A stretch of 19,736 bases of DNA from RGIG8775 sp045660295 (lineage in GTDB: Bacteria > Bacillota > Clostridia > Oscillospirales > CAG-272), in contig JAZRDN010000014.1 in assembly GCA_045660295.1 (NCBI GenBank), forward strand, positions 1 through 19,736. Direction: 5' to 3'. The position numbers and the translations under genes are program-made. Below are positions 1-6,430 of the stretch, piece after piece (position 1 is the first letter of the stretch; the number at the start of each line of letters is the position of its first letter). Below the pieces are notes generated by a model. The model worked only from the letters and a program-made list of their open reading frames with translations. It was not told the DNA's origin and made no database searches.

Positions 1-82
1 GAAGCATACACCGTTATTTTTCGTACAAAACCTTATGTGTTCGATTCCCTTACGGCTAGGCAAGAGAGAATAATCCGAACCC

Positions 83-115
83 GCCCTAAAGCCTGAATTT
101 TCGGCGCTTTAGGGC
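83..115. other. Stable hairpin inside the repeat element
   Basis: GCCCTAAAG (83-91) is perfectly complementary to CTTTAGGGC (107-115). An alternative register adds GCC (91-93) paired with GGC (103-105). No T-run follows on the plus strand, so it does not look like a terminator. It lies in the presumed multiloop between the element's outer arms. Confidence 0.6.
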
Positions 116-140
116 ACTTGTCTCACTTGCAAAGTCCACA

Positions 141-159
141 CTTGGCGGCGTTCGCCAAG
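141..159. other. Stable 7-bp hairpin inside the repeat element
   Basis: CTTGGCG (141-147) and CGCCAAG (153-159) are perfect complements around the five-base loop GCGTT. There is no T-run on either side, so a terminator role is unlikely. It is the second compact hairpin of the element. Confidence 0.6.
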
Positions 160-199
160 CACCAAAATCACACAAAAATTAAGGCTTGAGGGTCTGCGA

Positions 200-307
200 G
201 TTTTGAAAGAACAAATATTTAGGATAGGCGAGATAAATTTTCGCGGCAATATGCGGATATTGCAAGAAAATTTACCGAAGCATATACAAATATTTGCCTT
301 GCAAAAC
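200..307. other. Long interrupted stem inside the repeat element
   Basis: Four helices stack in register: 200-205 with 302-307, 212-220 with 288-296 (9 bp), 234-242 with 266-274 (9 bp, TAAATTTTC/GAAAATTTA), and 246-252 with 257-263 (7 bp) capped by the tetraloop GCGG. The unpaired stretches between them are internal loops. All pairings are exact Watson-Crick and nested, which is hard to explain by AT-richness alone. Confidence 0.55.
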
Positions 308-381
308 CGAGTTTGGATTTATTCTCTCTTGCCTAATATAAAAAATATTGAAAATTCGGCAAATTTTTTATCAAAAAACTA

Positions 382-410
382 TTTATTTTTCATAAAAAAT
401 ATGTTATACT
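382..410 (+). promoter_or_regulatory. Probable sigma-A promoter of murA
   Basis: A -10 box TATACT (405-410) is preceded by an extended TG (402-403) and, after a 17-base spacer, by a weak -35 TTTATT (382-387). The 13 bases TCAAAAAACTATT at 371-383 also occur at the same relative position in the rpmB promoter (18479-18491). The murA Shine-Dalgarno begins 24 bases downstream of the -10 box. Confidence 0.65.
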
Positions 411-447
411 ATATGTAACTAACTACTCTGAAAAAGGAGTGAATAAT

Positions 448-1758
448 TTGACTGGAAATCTTGAGACTGTTGCTATCAACAGAATAGTTATAAACGGCGG
501 TAACAAGCTTAACGGCGATGTTTGTATTGCCGGCATGAAAAACGCCGCGCTTCCCATTATTTTTGCGACTATACTTACTAAAAGCAAATGTACGATAGAA
601 AATCTTCCGCCCGTAACAGACATAGCGCTCTCCTTAGATATACTTAAGGAAATGGGTGCTACCGTCAATCAGATCAACGACACCACGGCGGAGATAGACA
701 CCACTAATTTTGAATACGGCACCGCGCCCAAAGCACTTGTTAAAAAAATGAGGGCATCAACATATTTGATAGGCGCTGAGCTGGGACGCTTCGGCAAAGC
801 CAAGGTCGGTTGGCCGGGTGGATGTAATTTTGGAAACCGCCCCATCGACCTGCACATCAAGGGCTTTGAGGCACTCGGCGCAAATGTGACCCTTTCGGAG
901 GAATTTATAAGCGCAGACGCGGAGTACGGGCTTATAGGAAATCACGTATTCTTTGACGTGGCTTCGGTAGGCGCTACGGTAAACGTTATTCTCGCTTCCG
1001 TACTCGCCGAGGGAATTACGGTTATTGAGAATGCCGCAAGAGAGCCCCACATTGTTGACCTTGCCAACTTCTTCAACACCTGCGGCGCTAATATAACCGG
1101 TGCGGGTACAAGCGTTATAAAAATACGCGGGGTAAAAGAGCTTCACGGCTGCACATACACAATAATCCCCGACATGATAGAAGCGGGAACATTTATGGTA
1201 GCCGCTGCGACAACAGGAGGCCGTGTAACCATTCAGAACATTATTCCCAAGCATATGGAGACTGTATCGACCAAGCTCTCCGAAATGGGAATAACCATAG
1301 ATGAGTATGACGATGCTATCACCGTTACATCTGACGGCAAATTCAACGGCATCAGCATAAAAACTCTTCCCTATCCCGGATTCCCCACAGACATGCACCC
1401 CCAGTTTTCTGCCGCGCTTTGCTTTGCCGAAGGCACAAGCACTATTTCGGAGGGCATTTGGAAGGATCGTTTCAAATACACCGAGGAGCTTCAAAAAATG
1501 GGAGCGAACATAACGGTAGAAGAAAACACCGCTACTATCATGGGCGGATACAAGATGAAGGGCGCAAGCGTTAAGTCGGTAGACCTTCGCGGCGGTGCGG
1601 CAGTGCTTATAGCGGCTCTTGCGGCAGAAGGAACATCCGAGATAACCGGTATCGAGTATATTGAGCGTGGATATCACGACGTTGTTGGAAAGCTTAAGCA
1701 GCTTGGCGCGGACATTCGCAAGGAAACGGTAACTGTTGCAACCACACACGCAAATTAA
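448..1758 (+). CDS. murA: UDP-N-acetylglucosamine 1-carboxyvinyltransferase
   Basis: This is MurA, which transfers enolpyruvate from PEP to UDP-GlcNAc in the first committed step of cytoplasmic peptidoglycan precursor synthesis. The protein spans the whole EPSP-synthase-like fold. It has the N-terminal KNAALP motif (Lys about 31) and the loop GGCNFGNRPIDLH, whose Cys (about 126) is the PEP-binding, fosfomycin-target cysteine. The start was chosen as TTG at 448: the Shine-Dalgarno AAGGAG (434-439) lies 8 bases upstream, whereas the in-frame GTG at 439 overlaps that same site. The length of 436 residues is slightly above the usual 420-435. The gene is monocistronic, with its own promoter and a strong terminator. 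Many Firmicutes carry two MurA paralogues; which one this is cannot be told from one copy. Confidence 0.96.
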   Translation: MTGNLETVAINRIVINGGNKLNGDVCIAGMKNAALPIIFATILTKSKCTIENLPPVTDIALSLDILKEMGATVNQINDTTAEIDTTNFEYGTAPKALVKKMRASTYLIGAELGRFGKAKVGWPGGCNFGNRPIDLHIKGFEALGANVTLSEEFISADAEYGLIGNHVFFDVASVGATVNVILASVLAEGITVIENAAREPHIVDLANFFNTCGANITGAGTSVIKIRGVKELHGCTYTIIPDMIEAGTFMVAAATTGGRVTIQNIIPKHMETVSTKLSEMGITIDEYDDAITVTSDGKFNGISIKTLPYPGFPTDMHPQFSAALCFAEGTSTISEGIWKDRFKYTEELQKMGANITVEENTATIMGGYKMKGASVKSVDLRGGAAVLIAALAAEGTSEITGIEYIERGYHDVVGKLKQLGADIRKETVTVATTHAN

Positions 1759-1762
1759 ACAC

Positions 1763-1791
1763 AAAAAAGGACTGCTACGCAGTCCTTTTTT
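1763..1791. terminator. Bidirectional intrinsic terminator between murA and the zinc-ribbon gene
   Basis: A perfect 13-bp stem (AAAAAAGGACTGC / GCAGTCCTTTTTT) closes a three-base loop TAC. It begins five bases after the murA stop and has a T-run on both strands. It therefore serves murA on the plus strand and the sigma factor/zinc-ribbon pair on the minus strand. A second small hairpin (1796-1801/1808-1813) lies beside it. Confidence 0.92.
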
Positions 1792-1862
1792 ACGTAAAGC
1801 CTTACACGGCTTTTGGTTGATATCACAAGCAGGTCAAGTATTATACCCTAAAGGCTCTTGTT

Positions 1863-2159
1863 TTAGCCCTTTCTTGCCTCGTAACAAGCGCTGCAATATA
1901 CGGGACGGTCGCTGGAGGGCTGGAATGTAACCTTAGCCTCGCCGCCGCACTGAGAGCAAACGGTGGTGTAGTATACACGCTCTGCCTTTCTCGCATTCTT
2001 CTTGGCATCACGGCAAGCCTTGCAGCTCTTGGGCTTATTGGTAAGTCCTCTTTCCTGATAAAACGCCTGCTCGCCAGCAGTGAAAACGAATTCTTCGCCG
2101 CATTCCTTACAAACGATAGTTTCGTCCTCAAACATGTCAACCTTTACTTCTTCATTCAT
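1863..2159 (-). CDS. Double zinc-ribbon domain protein
   Basis: This 98-residue protein carries four CxxC pairs: Cys17/20, Cys46/49, Cys68/71 and Cys89/92. The first half (CKECGEEFVFTAGEQAFY ... CKACR) matches the probable zinc-ribbon family often called zf-trcl. The second half (CSQCGGEAKVTFQP ... RPVYCSACY) matches a CxxC ribbon often found in small Clostridia proteins. The start was chosen at 2159 because GAGG lies 8 bases upstream; a longer in-frame reading from 2210 has no ribosome site. It follows the sigma factor stop by 57 bases and ends at a shared terminator, so it is probably co-transcribed with it. Binding of nucleic acid, or of a protein partner such as RNA polymerase, is plausible but not shown. 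Confidence 0.85.
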   Translation of the reverse strand: MNEEVKVDMFEDETIVCKECGEEFVFTAGEQAFYQERGLTNKPKSCKACRDAKKNARKAERVYYTTVCSQCGGEAKVTFQPSSDRPVYCSACYEARKG

Positions 2160-2187
2160 GTCCTTTTCCTCACTTTGAAAATGTTTT

Positions 2188-2206
2188 ATTATAATCGCGT
2201 CCGCGA
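2188..2206 (-). promoter_or_regulatory. Possible internal promoter -10 with GC palindrome
   Basis: On the minus strand a perfect TATAAT (2188-2193) is preceded within two bases by the palindrome TCGCG-GA-CGCGA (2195-2206), a GC-rich island in an AT-rich gap. The expected -35 position (2211-2216, AAGTAT) is poor. It could be an operator-controlled internal promoter for the zinc-ribbon gene, or simply an RNA hairpin in a two-gene transcript. Confidence 0.3.
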
Positions 2207-2216
2207 CCATATACTT

Positions 2217-2804
2217 TTATTTTGAAAACAGCGTTTTTAACTTACGTCTTATTCTGAAAACGGCGTTATCTATTGTTTTTTCGCTTTTACCAAGCGTCTG
2301 CGCCATTTCACGGGTGGTACACCCCGTAACGTACAAACGCCACACCTTATTTTCAAAAGAGGAAAGAAGTGATTCTATCCTTGTTTTCAGCTCTTTTACC
2401 GCTTCGCGTTCTATCAAATCGTGCTCCGGGTTATCTTCTCCGACAGCATTCATTATAACGTCCTCGCTCTGCAAAGACACAAAAGAGTTCTCGTTTCTTT
2501 TTTTCAGCGCGCGAAGCTGTGTAACCATCGCGTTATTCATACATATCTTTGCGTACAAACCGAAGCTGACCTCGTTTTGCTCCATATCAAATGACAAAAT
2601 GGAATTATAAAAAGCAACTGTAAGCTCCTGCCTCATATCCTCCGCGTCCTGATCGTTGCCGTTATTCGCGGAAAATCTGGTTACGAACGATGTAATAAGC
2701 GGATCGTAAAGCTCAAGCATTTCTTCAAAAGCGGCTTGATTCGACGCGCGAACTTTTAATATAAGACTGTTAACAATATTTTTATACGAATTAAACTCTC
2801 TCAT
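2217..2804 (-). CDS. Sigma-70 family RNA polymerase sigma factor, SigH/Spo0H-like
   Basis: This 195-residue sigma factor has region 2 at about residues 27-100 (DAEDMRQELTVAFY, then SFGLYAKICMNNAM) and region 4 at about 135-192 (CTTREMAQTLGKSEKTIDNA, then a basic tail). The linker and region 4 parallel B. subtilis SigH: SYVSL versus SFVSL here, NPEEL versus NPEHDL, KSIDNALQRVKRKL versus KTIDNAVFRIRRKL. SigH directs early stationary-phase and sporulation genes, but the neighbourhood here (a zinc-ribbon gene rather than rpmG-secE-nusG) differs, so a related alternative sigma factor is equally possible. The ATG at 2804 has GGAG seven bases upstream, and a consensus promoter lies just above. The zinc-ribbon gene follows, and could encode a partner. 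Confidence 0.85.
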   Translation of the reverse strand: MREFNSYKNIVNSLILKVRASNQAAFEEMLELYDPLITSFVTRFSANNGNDQDAEDMRQELTVAFYNSILSFDMEQNEVSFGLYAKICMNNAMVTQLRALKKRNENSFVSLQSEDVIMNAVGEDNPEHDLIEREAVKELKTRIESLLSSFENKVWRLYVTGCTTREMAQTLGKSEKTIDNAVFRIRRKLKTLFSK

Positions 2805-2842
2805 ATTAAAACTCCGTTGCCGATTTTGTAACTATTAAATTA

Positions 2843-2871
2843 ATTGTATCACTTTTTTTGTGTAATGTCAA
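2843..2871 (-). promoter_or_regulatory. Near-consensus sigma-A promoter of the SigH-like gene
   Basis: Reading the minus strand, TTGACA (2866-2871) is followed by a 17-base spacer and TACAAT (2843-2848). This is one of the best promoters in the window. It suggests the sigma gene is transcribed by the vegetative polymerase, with about 32 bases of leader before the start codon. Confidence 0.88.
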
Positions 2872-2926
2872 TAGTTTACCCTTGCTTTTGGCACTTTTTA
2901 TCTCTTTTTTGTACAATTTTTTTATA

Positions 2927-3472
2927 TTAATCGAACAAGAACTGCATTTTTCCCGACAAAAGCGCCACCATACCTCTGTACACTACCTCGGGACGCTCCA
3001 TATAACGTTTTTTCATACGCTCCACGCGGTTAAGGGTATCGACTATTATCGTGGTCTCAAAAATCTTCTCTCTTTTTTCAAAAAGCATACAGGTAAAATC
3101 GAATTTTCCGTCATGTCTTTGTCTGTATTCGCATCTTGCCTCCACTCCTCTTTTTTTGAAGTCCAGATATCTGAACGCCATTTCAAGGCTTTGGTCAAGG
3201 AGCACAGAGAGAATATCACTGTTAAGCTCGCGCGCCACCATTCTTCCCTTTGAGGTCACCGAGTAGTATTTCTCGCCCTCAAACTCGAAGAACTCGATAA
3301 GATCTCCCTCGAGCATTTCGTCAAACGCCTCCACAAAATCCAGATACATTACGTAATCGGTCTGCATTACGATGTCGTTTATCGAAATATAATCCAAGGG
3401 ATAATTTATATTTTCCATAAGAAAAAGGACGAAGATCTTTACGTCTCTTTTTCCGCCTATTCTCGAAGCCAT
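2927..3472 (-). CDS. DUF4364 family winged-helix protein
   Basis: This 181-residue protein matches the Clostridia-specific DUF4364 family. It has an N-terminal winged-helix-like part (about residues 8-80: KIFVLFLMENINYPLDYISI ... YYSVTSKGRMVARELN). A beta-rich middle follows, and the C-terminus has the typical NRVERMKKRYMERPEVVYR segment (about 150-168). Family members are presumed DNA-binding regulators; ligand and targets are unknown. The ATG at 3472 has an AAAGGCGG ribosome site about seven bases upstream. It diverges from homoserine dehydrogenase with only 129 bases between the start codons, so it could control its neighbour, although nothing seen proves this. No terminator is visible after it, so read-through towards the sigma factor gene is possible. 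Confidence 0.82.
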   Translation of the reverse strand: MASRIGGKRDVKIFVLFLMENINYPLDYISINDIVMQTDYVMYLDFVEAFDEMLEGDLIEFFEFEGEKYYSVTSKGRMVARELNSDILSVLLDQSLEMAFRYLDFKKRGVEARCEYRQRHDGKFDFTCMLFEKREKIFETTIIVDTLNRVERMKKRYMERPEVVYRGMVALLSGKMQFLFD

Positions 3473-3505
3473 ATTTTTTCCGCCTTTCTTTTTGTTACTA
3501 TAATA

Positions 3506-3534
3506 ATTTTATCATATCGGGCGTTTTTTTTCAA
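3506..3534 (-). promoter_or_regulatory. Sigma-A promoter of the DUF4364 gene
   Basis: On the minus strand TTGAAA (3529-3534), a 17-base spacer and TAAAAT (3506-3511) form a good promoter. An extended TG sits one base before the -10 box. Confidence 0.75.
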
Positions 3535-3542
3535 TACTTTTA

Positions 3543-3571
3543 TTGCATTTTCGATAAATTTATGGTATACT
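3543..3571 (+). promoter_or_regulatory. Sigma-A promoter of homoserine dehydrogenase
   Basis: TTGCAT (3543-3548), a 17-base spacer and TATACT (3566-3571) with an extended TG at 3563-3564 precede the gene by about 30 bases. The -35 boxes of this promoter and of the divergent one are 8 bases apart, so a regulator bound between them could affect both. Confidence 0.8.
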
Positions 3572-3601
3572 GTATTATATTTATCTTTATAAGGAGATTT
3601 T

Positions 3602-4807
3602 ATGGCAAATATCGCAATATTGGGCTTTGGCGTTGTTGGCGGAGGCGTTGCCGACGTTATCGCCCAAAACCTTGAAATTATTGAAAAAAGAATAAATGAT
3701 AAGCTGAATATCAAATATATACTTGACCTCAGAGATTTCCCCGACAGCCCATTCGGACATTTGGTAACGCATGATTTCAACGTTATTCTCAACGACCCCG
3801 AGGTTACTGTCGTAGCCGAGATGATGGGCGGTTCACACCCCGCATACGATTTTTCGCTTGCGGCTCTCAAGGCAGGAAAAAGCGTAGTCACATCCAATAA
3901 GGAGGTCGTATCAAAATTCGGCGTTGAGCTTCTTGGCGTTGCGCGCGAAATGGGTGTAAGATACATGTTTGAGGCAAGCGTAGGCGGCGGTATTCCTATT
4001 ATCCGTCCTCTTGTAAACGATCTTGCCGCAAACTCCATAAGCTCTATAAACGGAATTTTGAACGGAACTACCAACTATATTCTTACGCAAATGGCTGAAA
4101 ACGGCAGAGACTTCGCCGAAGCGCTCAAGGACGCGCAAGCCAAGGGATATGCCGAGGCAAATCCCACCGCCGATGTTGACGGAATAGACGCGGCAAGAAA
4201 AATAGTCATTCTCGCCTCGCTGGCGTTCGGCAAGCTCATTGATCCCGACAGTATTTACACCGAGGGAATTTCAAAAATCGGAGTTGCTGACATCGAGCTG
4301 GCAAAGGAATTCGGATATTCTGTCAAGCTCATAGGACACTGCGAAAAGAAGGACGGAAAGATTCTCGCGATGGTAAGCCCCAGACTTATTCCAGCAAGCA
4401 ATCCTCTGCACTCGGTTGACGACGTGTTCAACGGAATTCTCGTTGACGCGAACATGCTTGGCGAGTCGATGTTCTACGGACGCGGCGCAGGCAAGCTTCC
4501 CACAGCAAGCGCGGTAGTTGCCGATATAATTGATATTGCTAGATCGCCCGAAAACGACGCTTGCTTCCCTGCCATTGAAAGTGCCGCAAAGGAAGAACTT
4601 TTCGACATGGACGGTTACAGATGTAAGAGCATGCTTGTGTTTGACGCCAAGGCTGACGACGGCGTTCTTGACAGCTTCAATGCCACAGAGGCTATAGTAA
4701 GAGGCGGCAAAGTAGCCTTTATCACCGAGGAACTTTCGGAGAAAGAGCTTAAGGACAAGCTCTCCGCGCTCAAAGACGCGCCTATCTCAAGAATCAGACT
4801 GATATAA
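3602..4807 (+). CDS. hom: Homoserine dehydrogenase
   Basis: Homoserine dehydrogenase reduces aspartate semialdehyde to homoserine with NAD(P)H, at the branch to threonine and methionine. The Rossmann glycine motif GFGVVGGGV is at residues 8-16. The SNKE motif (Lys100) and the catalytic signature PTADVDGIDAARK give the expected Asp196/Lys200 pair. The length is 401 residues against about 430 for Bacillus-type enzymes with a C-terminal ACT domain. Here the tail after about residue 335 keeps the second half of an ACT-like fold (KVAFITEELSEKELKDKL ... IRLI) but lacks roughly 25 residues in its middle. AAGGAG sits five bases before the ATG. The gene is alone between its promoter and a strong terminator; thrB and thrC are not in the window. 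Confidence 0.95.
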   Translation: MANIAILGFGVVGGGVADVIAQNLEIIEKRINDKLNIKYILDLRDFPDSPFGHLVTHDFNVILNDPEVTVVAEMMGGSHPAYDFSLAALKAGKSVVTSNKEVVSKFGVELLGVAREMGVRYMFEASVGGGIPIIRPLVNDLAANSISSINGILNGTTNYILTQMAENGRDFAEALKDAQAKGYAEANPTADVDGIDAARKIVILASLAFGKLIDPDSIYTEGISKIGVADIELAKEFGYSVKLIGHCEKKDGKILAMVSPRLIPASNPLHSVDDVFNGILVDANMLGESMFYGRGAGKLPTASAVVADIIDIARSPENDACFPAIESAAKEELFDMDGYRCKSMLVFDAKADDGVLDSFNATEAIVRGGKVAFITEELSEKELKDKLSALKDAPISRIRLI

Positions 4808-4841
4808 AAATCGGACACCTGACAATACAGGTGTCCTTTTT
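4806..4841. terminator. Bidirectional terminator between hom and tadA
   Basis: A perfect 9-bp stem GGACACCTG (4813-4821) / CAGGTGTCC (4828-4836) closes the six-base loop ACAATA and is followed by TTTTT. The mirrored A-run at 4806-4810 makes it work for the convergent tadA as well. The tadA stop codon (4840-4842) abuts the stem. Confidence 0.92.
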
Positions 4842-5286
4842 ATCTCTTATTTTTGAAGAAATCACGCAAAAGCTCTCTACACTCAGTTTCACAAACGCCC
4901 GAAGTTACGTCCGGAGAATGGTAAAAAGGGTAAGAACGCAGGTCTATAAGGCTTCCCAATGCACCGCCGCGCGGGTCTTTTGCGCCATAGACGACTCTTC
5001 CGATTCTCGAATTGATTATAGCGCCTGCGCACATGGGACAAGGCTCTAAGGTAACGTAAAGCTCGCAATCCGAAAGACGCCAACGTCCAAGCTTGCGGCA
5101 GGCCTCCCTTATAGCCTCGGTTTCAGCGTGCGCGGTGGCATCACCAACAGTCTCACGTTTGTTAGCGGAAGCGCTTATTATTTCTCCGTCCTTGACCACA
5201 AGCGCTCCCACAGGCACTTCACCAAGCGTTGCGGATTCTCTCGCCAGCTCTATGGCTTTCTTCATAAAAAGCATATCTTTATCCAC
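4840..5286 (-). CDS. tadA: tRNA-specific adenosine deaminase
   Basis: TadA converts the wobble adenosine 34 to inosine in tRNA-Arg(ACG). The zinc deaminase signature is complete: TAHAE (His53 as zinc ligand, Glu55 as proton shuttle) and PCPMC (Cys83 and Cys86). The N-terminal ALVVKDGEII strand and the C-terminal CRELLRDFF helix are typical. The start was taken as GTG 5286, giving 148 residues, because GGGAGG lies six bases upstream. The internal ATG at 5274 has only a weak site, and the longer frame from 5349 would run far into the gene upstream. The upstream CPBP gene stops at 5289, two bases before this start, so translation is probably coupled. Confidence 0.93.
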   Translation of the reverse strand: MDKDMLFMKKAIELARESATLGEVPVGALVVKDGEIISASANKRETVGDATAHAETEAIREACRKLGRWRLSDCELYVTLEPCPMCAGAIINSRIGRVVYGAKDPRGGALGSLIDLRSYPFYHSPDVTSGVCETECRELLRDFFKNKR

Positions 5287-5288
5287 GA

Positions 5289-6302
5289 TCAGCCTCCCAG
5301 AGACGACACGTACAACAGTGCTCCGAAAGAAACGATTTCCACGGCGCATGCGACGATATAAATAATAAACACGGGGTTTTTAAACGCGACCGACACAAAA
5401 TTCACTTTTTCACAGGAATCCGCATCTGACAGTTCATAGATTCCCCAATAGCTTCTTTGAGATACGGCTCGCTTTGCTCCTGCGCGCCTTTTCATTGATG
5501 AAATCAAGAAAATAGCGCAAATAATTCCCAAGATCTCGGTCAAAACAACGAAAAAGAAATTAAAGACCGAGACGGTATATTCATCGAATATATAGCTGCC
5601 GTAGCTTTGAATAACCGAGATGAAATTGTTGGCAAAATGGAGCGCGATACAGCACCATATCGACTCGGTTTCAACGTACACCACGCCGAACACGATTCCC
5701 GCCGCGGTGGCATAAAGCAGCTGCAACGGATTTTGATGCATAAGACCGAAAGCCACGGCGCTGACTATAACCGCCACACTTTTTCCGTAGGGTCTTAAAT
5801 TTGAAACCAGCAGTCCTCTGAAAAGCAATTCCTCCGCAAAGGCAGGTACTATGGCGGAAGCTATGAAAGTAAGAACAAGCTTATAAGGCTGAGAGAAATC
5901 GAAACCAAAAAGCTCAATGTCGCCGTAAGGCACCGGAAATATCAAAGAGTTCACATAAGTCATGGGCGTTATTATTGCCAAGCCTGCCAGAATTATGGCA
6001 ATATACGACAAGAGCGGATATGGCTCGGGCAATTTAAGCTCCAGCTTCAAGGAATATCTTTTTCCGCCCTTGGATATCAGATAGAAAAAAGGAACGGGCA
6101 AGATAAAGGATATCAGATACGCAAATGACGACGCCAGATCAACCGCGATATAAACGGCATCGGAACGTGGGAATATACTCGTAAAAAGATCGCCCAGTGC
6201 CGATACCCCGCCCGTAATCAACGGAAAAAGTATCGCAAAAAACAGAAGCGATACCGACAAACGGGTCATTATATTTTTAAACTCTTTTTCGACAGAAAAC
6301 AT
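5289..6302 (-). CDS. CPBP family intramembrane glutamic endopeptidase
   Basis: This 337-residue polytopic membrane protein has about eight hydrophobic segments. The CPBP (Abi, Rce1-like) signatures are present: EELLFRG with Glu157 and Glu158, FGLMHQN with His189, and HFANN with His222. Together these form the membrane-buried glutamate active site. Family members process prenylated proteins in eukaryotes, and in bacteria act in bacteriocin self-immunity, pheromone maturation or unassigned roles; the substrate here is unknown. A soluble linker and one more hydrophobic segment follow the catalytic core. AGGAG is five bases before the ATG, and a strong promoter precedes it. It shares its transcript with tadA, which seems incidental. 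Confidence 0.9.
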   Translation of the reverse strand: MFSVEKEFKNIMTRLSVSLLFFAILFPLITGGVSALGDLFTSIFPRSDAVYIAVDLASSFAYLISFILPVPFFYLISKGGKRYSLKLELKLPEPYPLLSYIAIILAGLAIITPMTYVNSLIFPVPYGDIELFGFDFSQPYKLVLTFIASAIVPAFAEELLFRGLLVSNLRPYGKSVAVIVSAVAFGLMHQNPLQLLYATAAGIVFGVVYVETESIWCCIALHFANNFISVIQSYGSYIFDEYTVSVFNFFFVVLTEILGIICAIFLISSMKRRAGAKRAVSQRSYWGIYELSDADSCEKVNFVSVAFKNPVFIIYIVACAVEIVSFGALLYVSSLGG

Positions 6303-6355
6303 AAAAACTCCTATGCAAGAGATAAAAAGTGAACGATAAATGTTCCTTCTTTGCT

Positions 6356-6384
6356 ATTATACCGCATTTACGTAAAAAAGTCAA
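6356..6384 (-). promoter_or_regulatory. Strong sigma-A promoter of the CPBP-tadA transcript
   Basis: On the minus strand TTGACT (6379-6384), a 17-base spacer and a perfect TATAAT (6356-6361) are found. The -35 box touches the T-run of the preceding msmX terminator, leaving no spare sequence between the two units. Confidence 0.9.
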
Positions 6385-6420
6385 CAAAAAAGCAACCGAA
6401 ACCTTGCGATTTCGGTTGCT
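6385..6420 (-). terminator. Intrinsic terminator of the msmX-like gene
   Basis: The 11-bp perfect stem AGCAACCGAAA (6391-6401) / TTTCGGTTGCT (6410-6420), with an eight-base loop, is followed on the minus strand by a T-run at 6390-6385. It starts about ten bases after the ATPase stop codon. Confidence 0.93.
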
Positions 6421-6430
6421 GTATTTTTTA

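Larger units (their letters stand above)
57..335. repeat. Nested inverted-repeat element with TA-flanked ends (MITE-like or structured RNA)
   Basis: Positions 57-80 and 311-335 are inverted repeats: the outer 17 bases (TAGGCAAGAGAGAATAA) match exactly, followed by one extra A on the right arm and 6 of 7 further matches. Both ends carry the dinucleotide TA, as expected for the target duplication of IS630/Tc1-mariner-type miniature elements. Inside, further pairings nest without crossing: hairpin 83-115, hairpin 141-159, helix 200-205/302-307, helix 212-220/288-296, helix 234-242/266-274 and helix 246-252/257-263. No transposase or credible gene lies inside. The repeats and pairings are seen directly; the MITE reading is inference. 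The main alternative is a large non-coding RNA closed by a 24-bp helix. The element ends 46 bases before the murA -35 box. Confidence 0.6.

Noticed and set aside
31..60. TTCGATTCC, resembling a tRNA T-loop
   Set aside because: The flanking five bases on each side do not pair, and no acceptor stem or anticodon arm could be found.
203..418. Open frame of 71 codons starting with TTG upstream of murA
   Set aside because: It covers the inverted-repeat arms and the murA promoter, has no good ribosome site, and its product resembles nothing; its bases are better explained by the repeat structure.
757..1764. Long minus-strand open frame opposite murA
   Set aside because: It is antisense to a clear MurA coding region, has low-complexity cysteine/tyrosine-rich translation and no family features.
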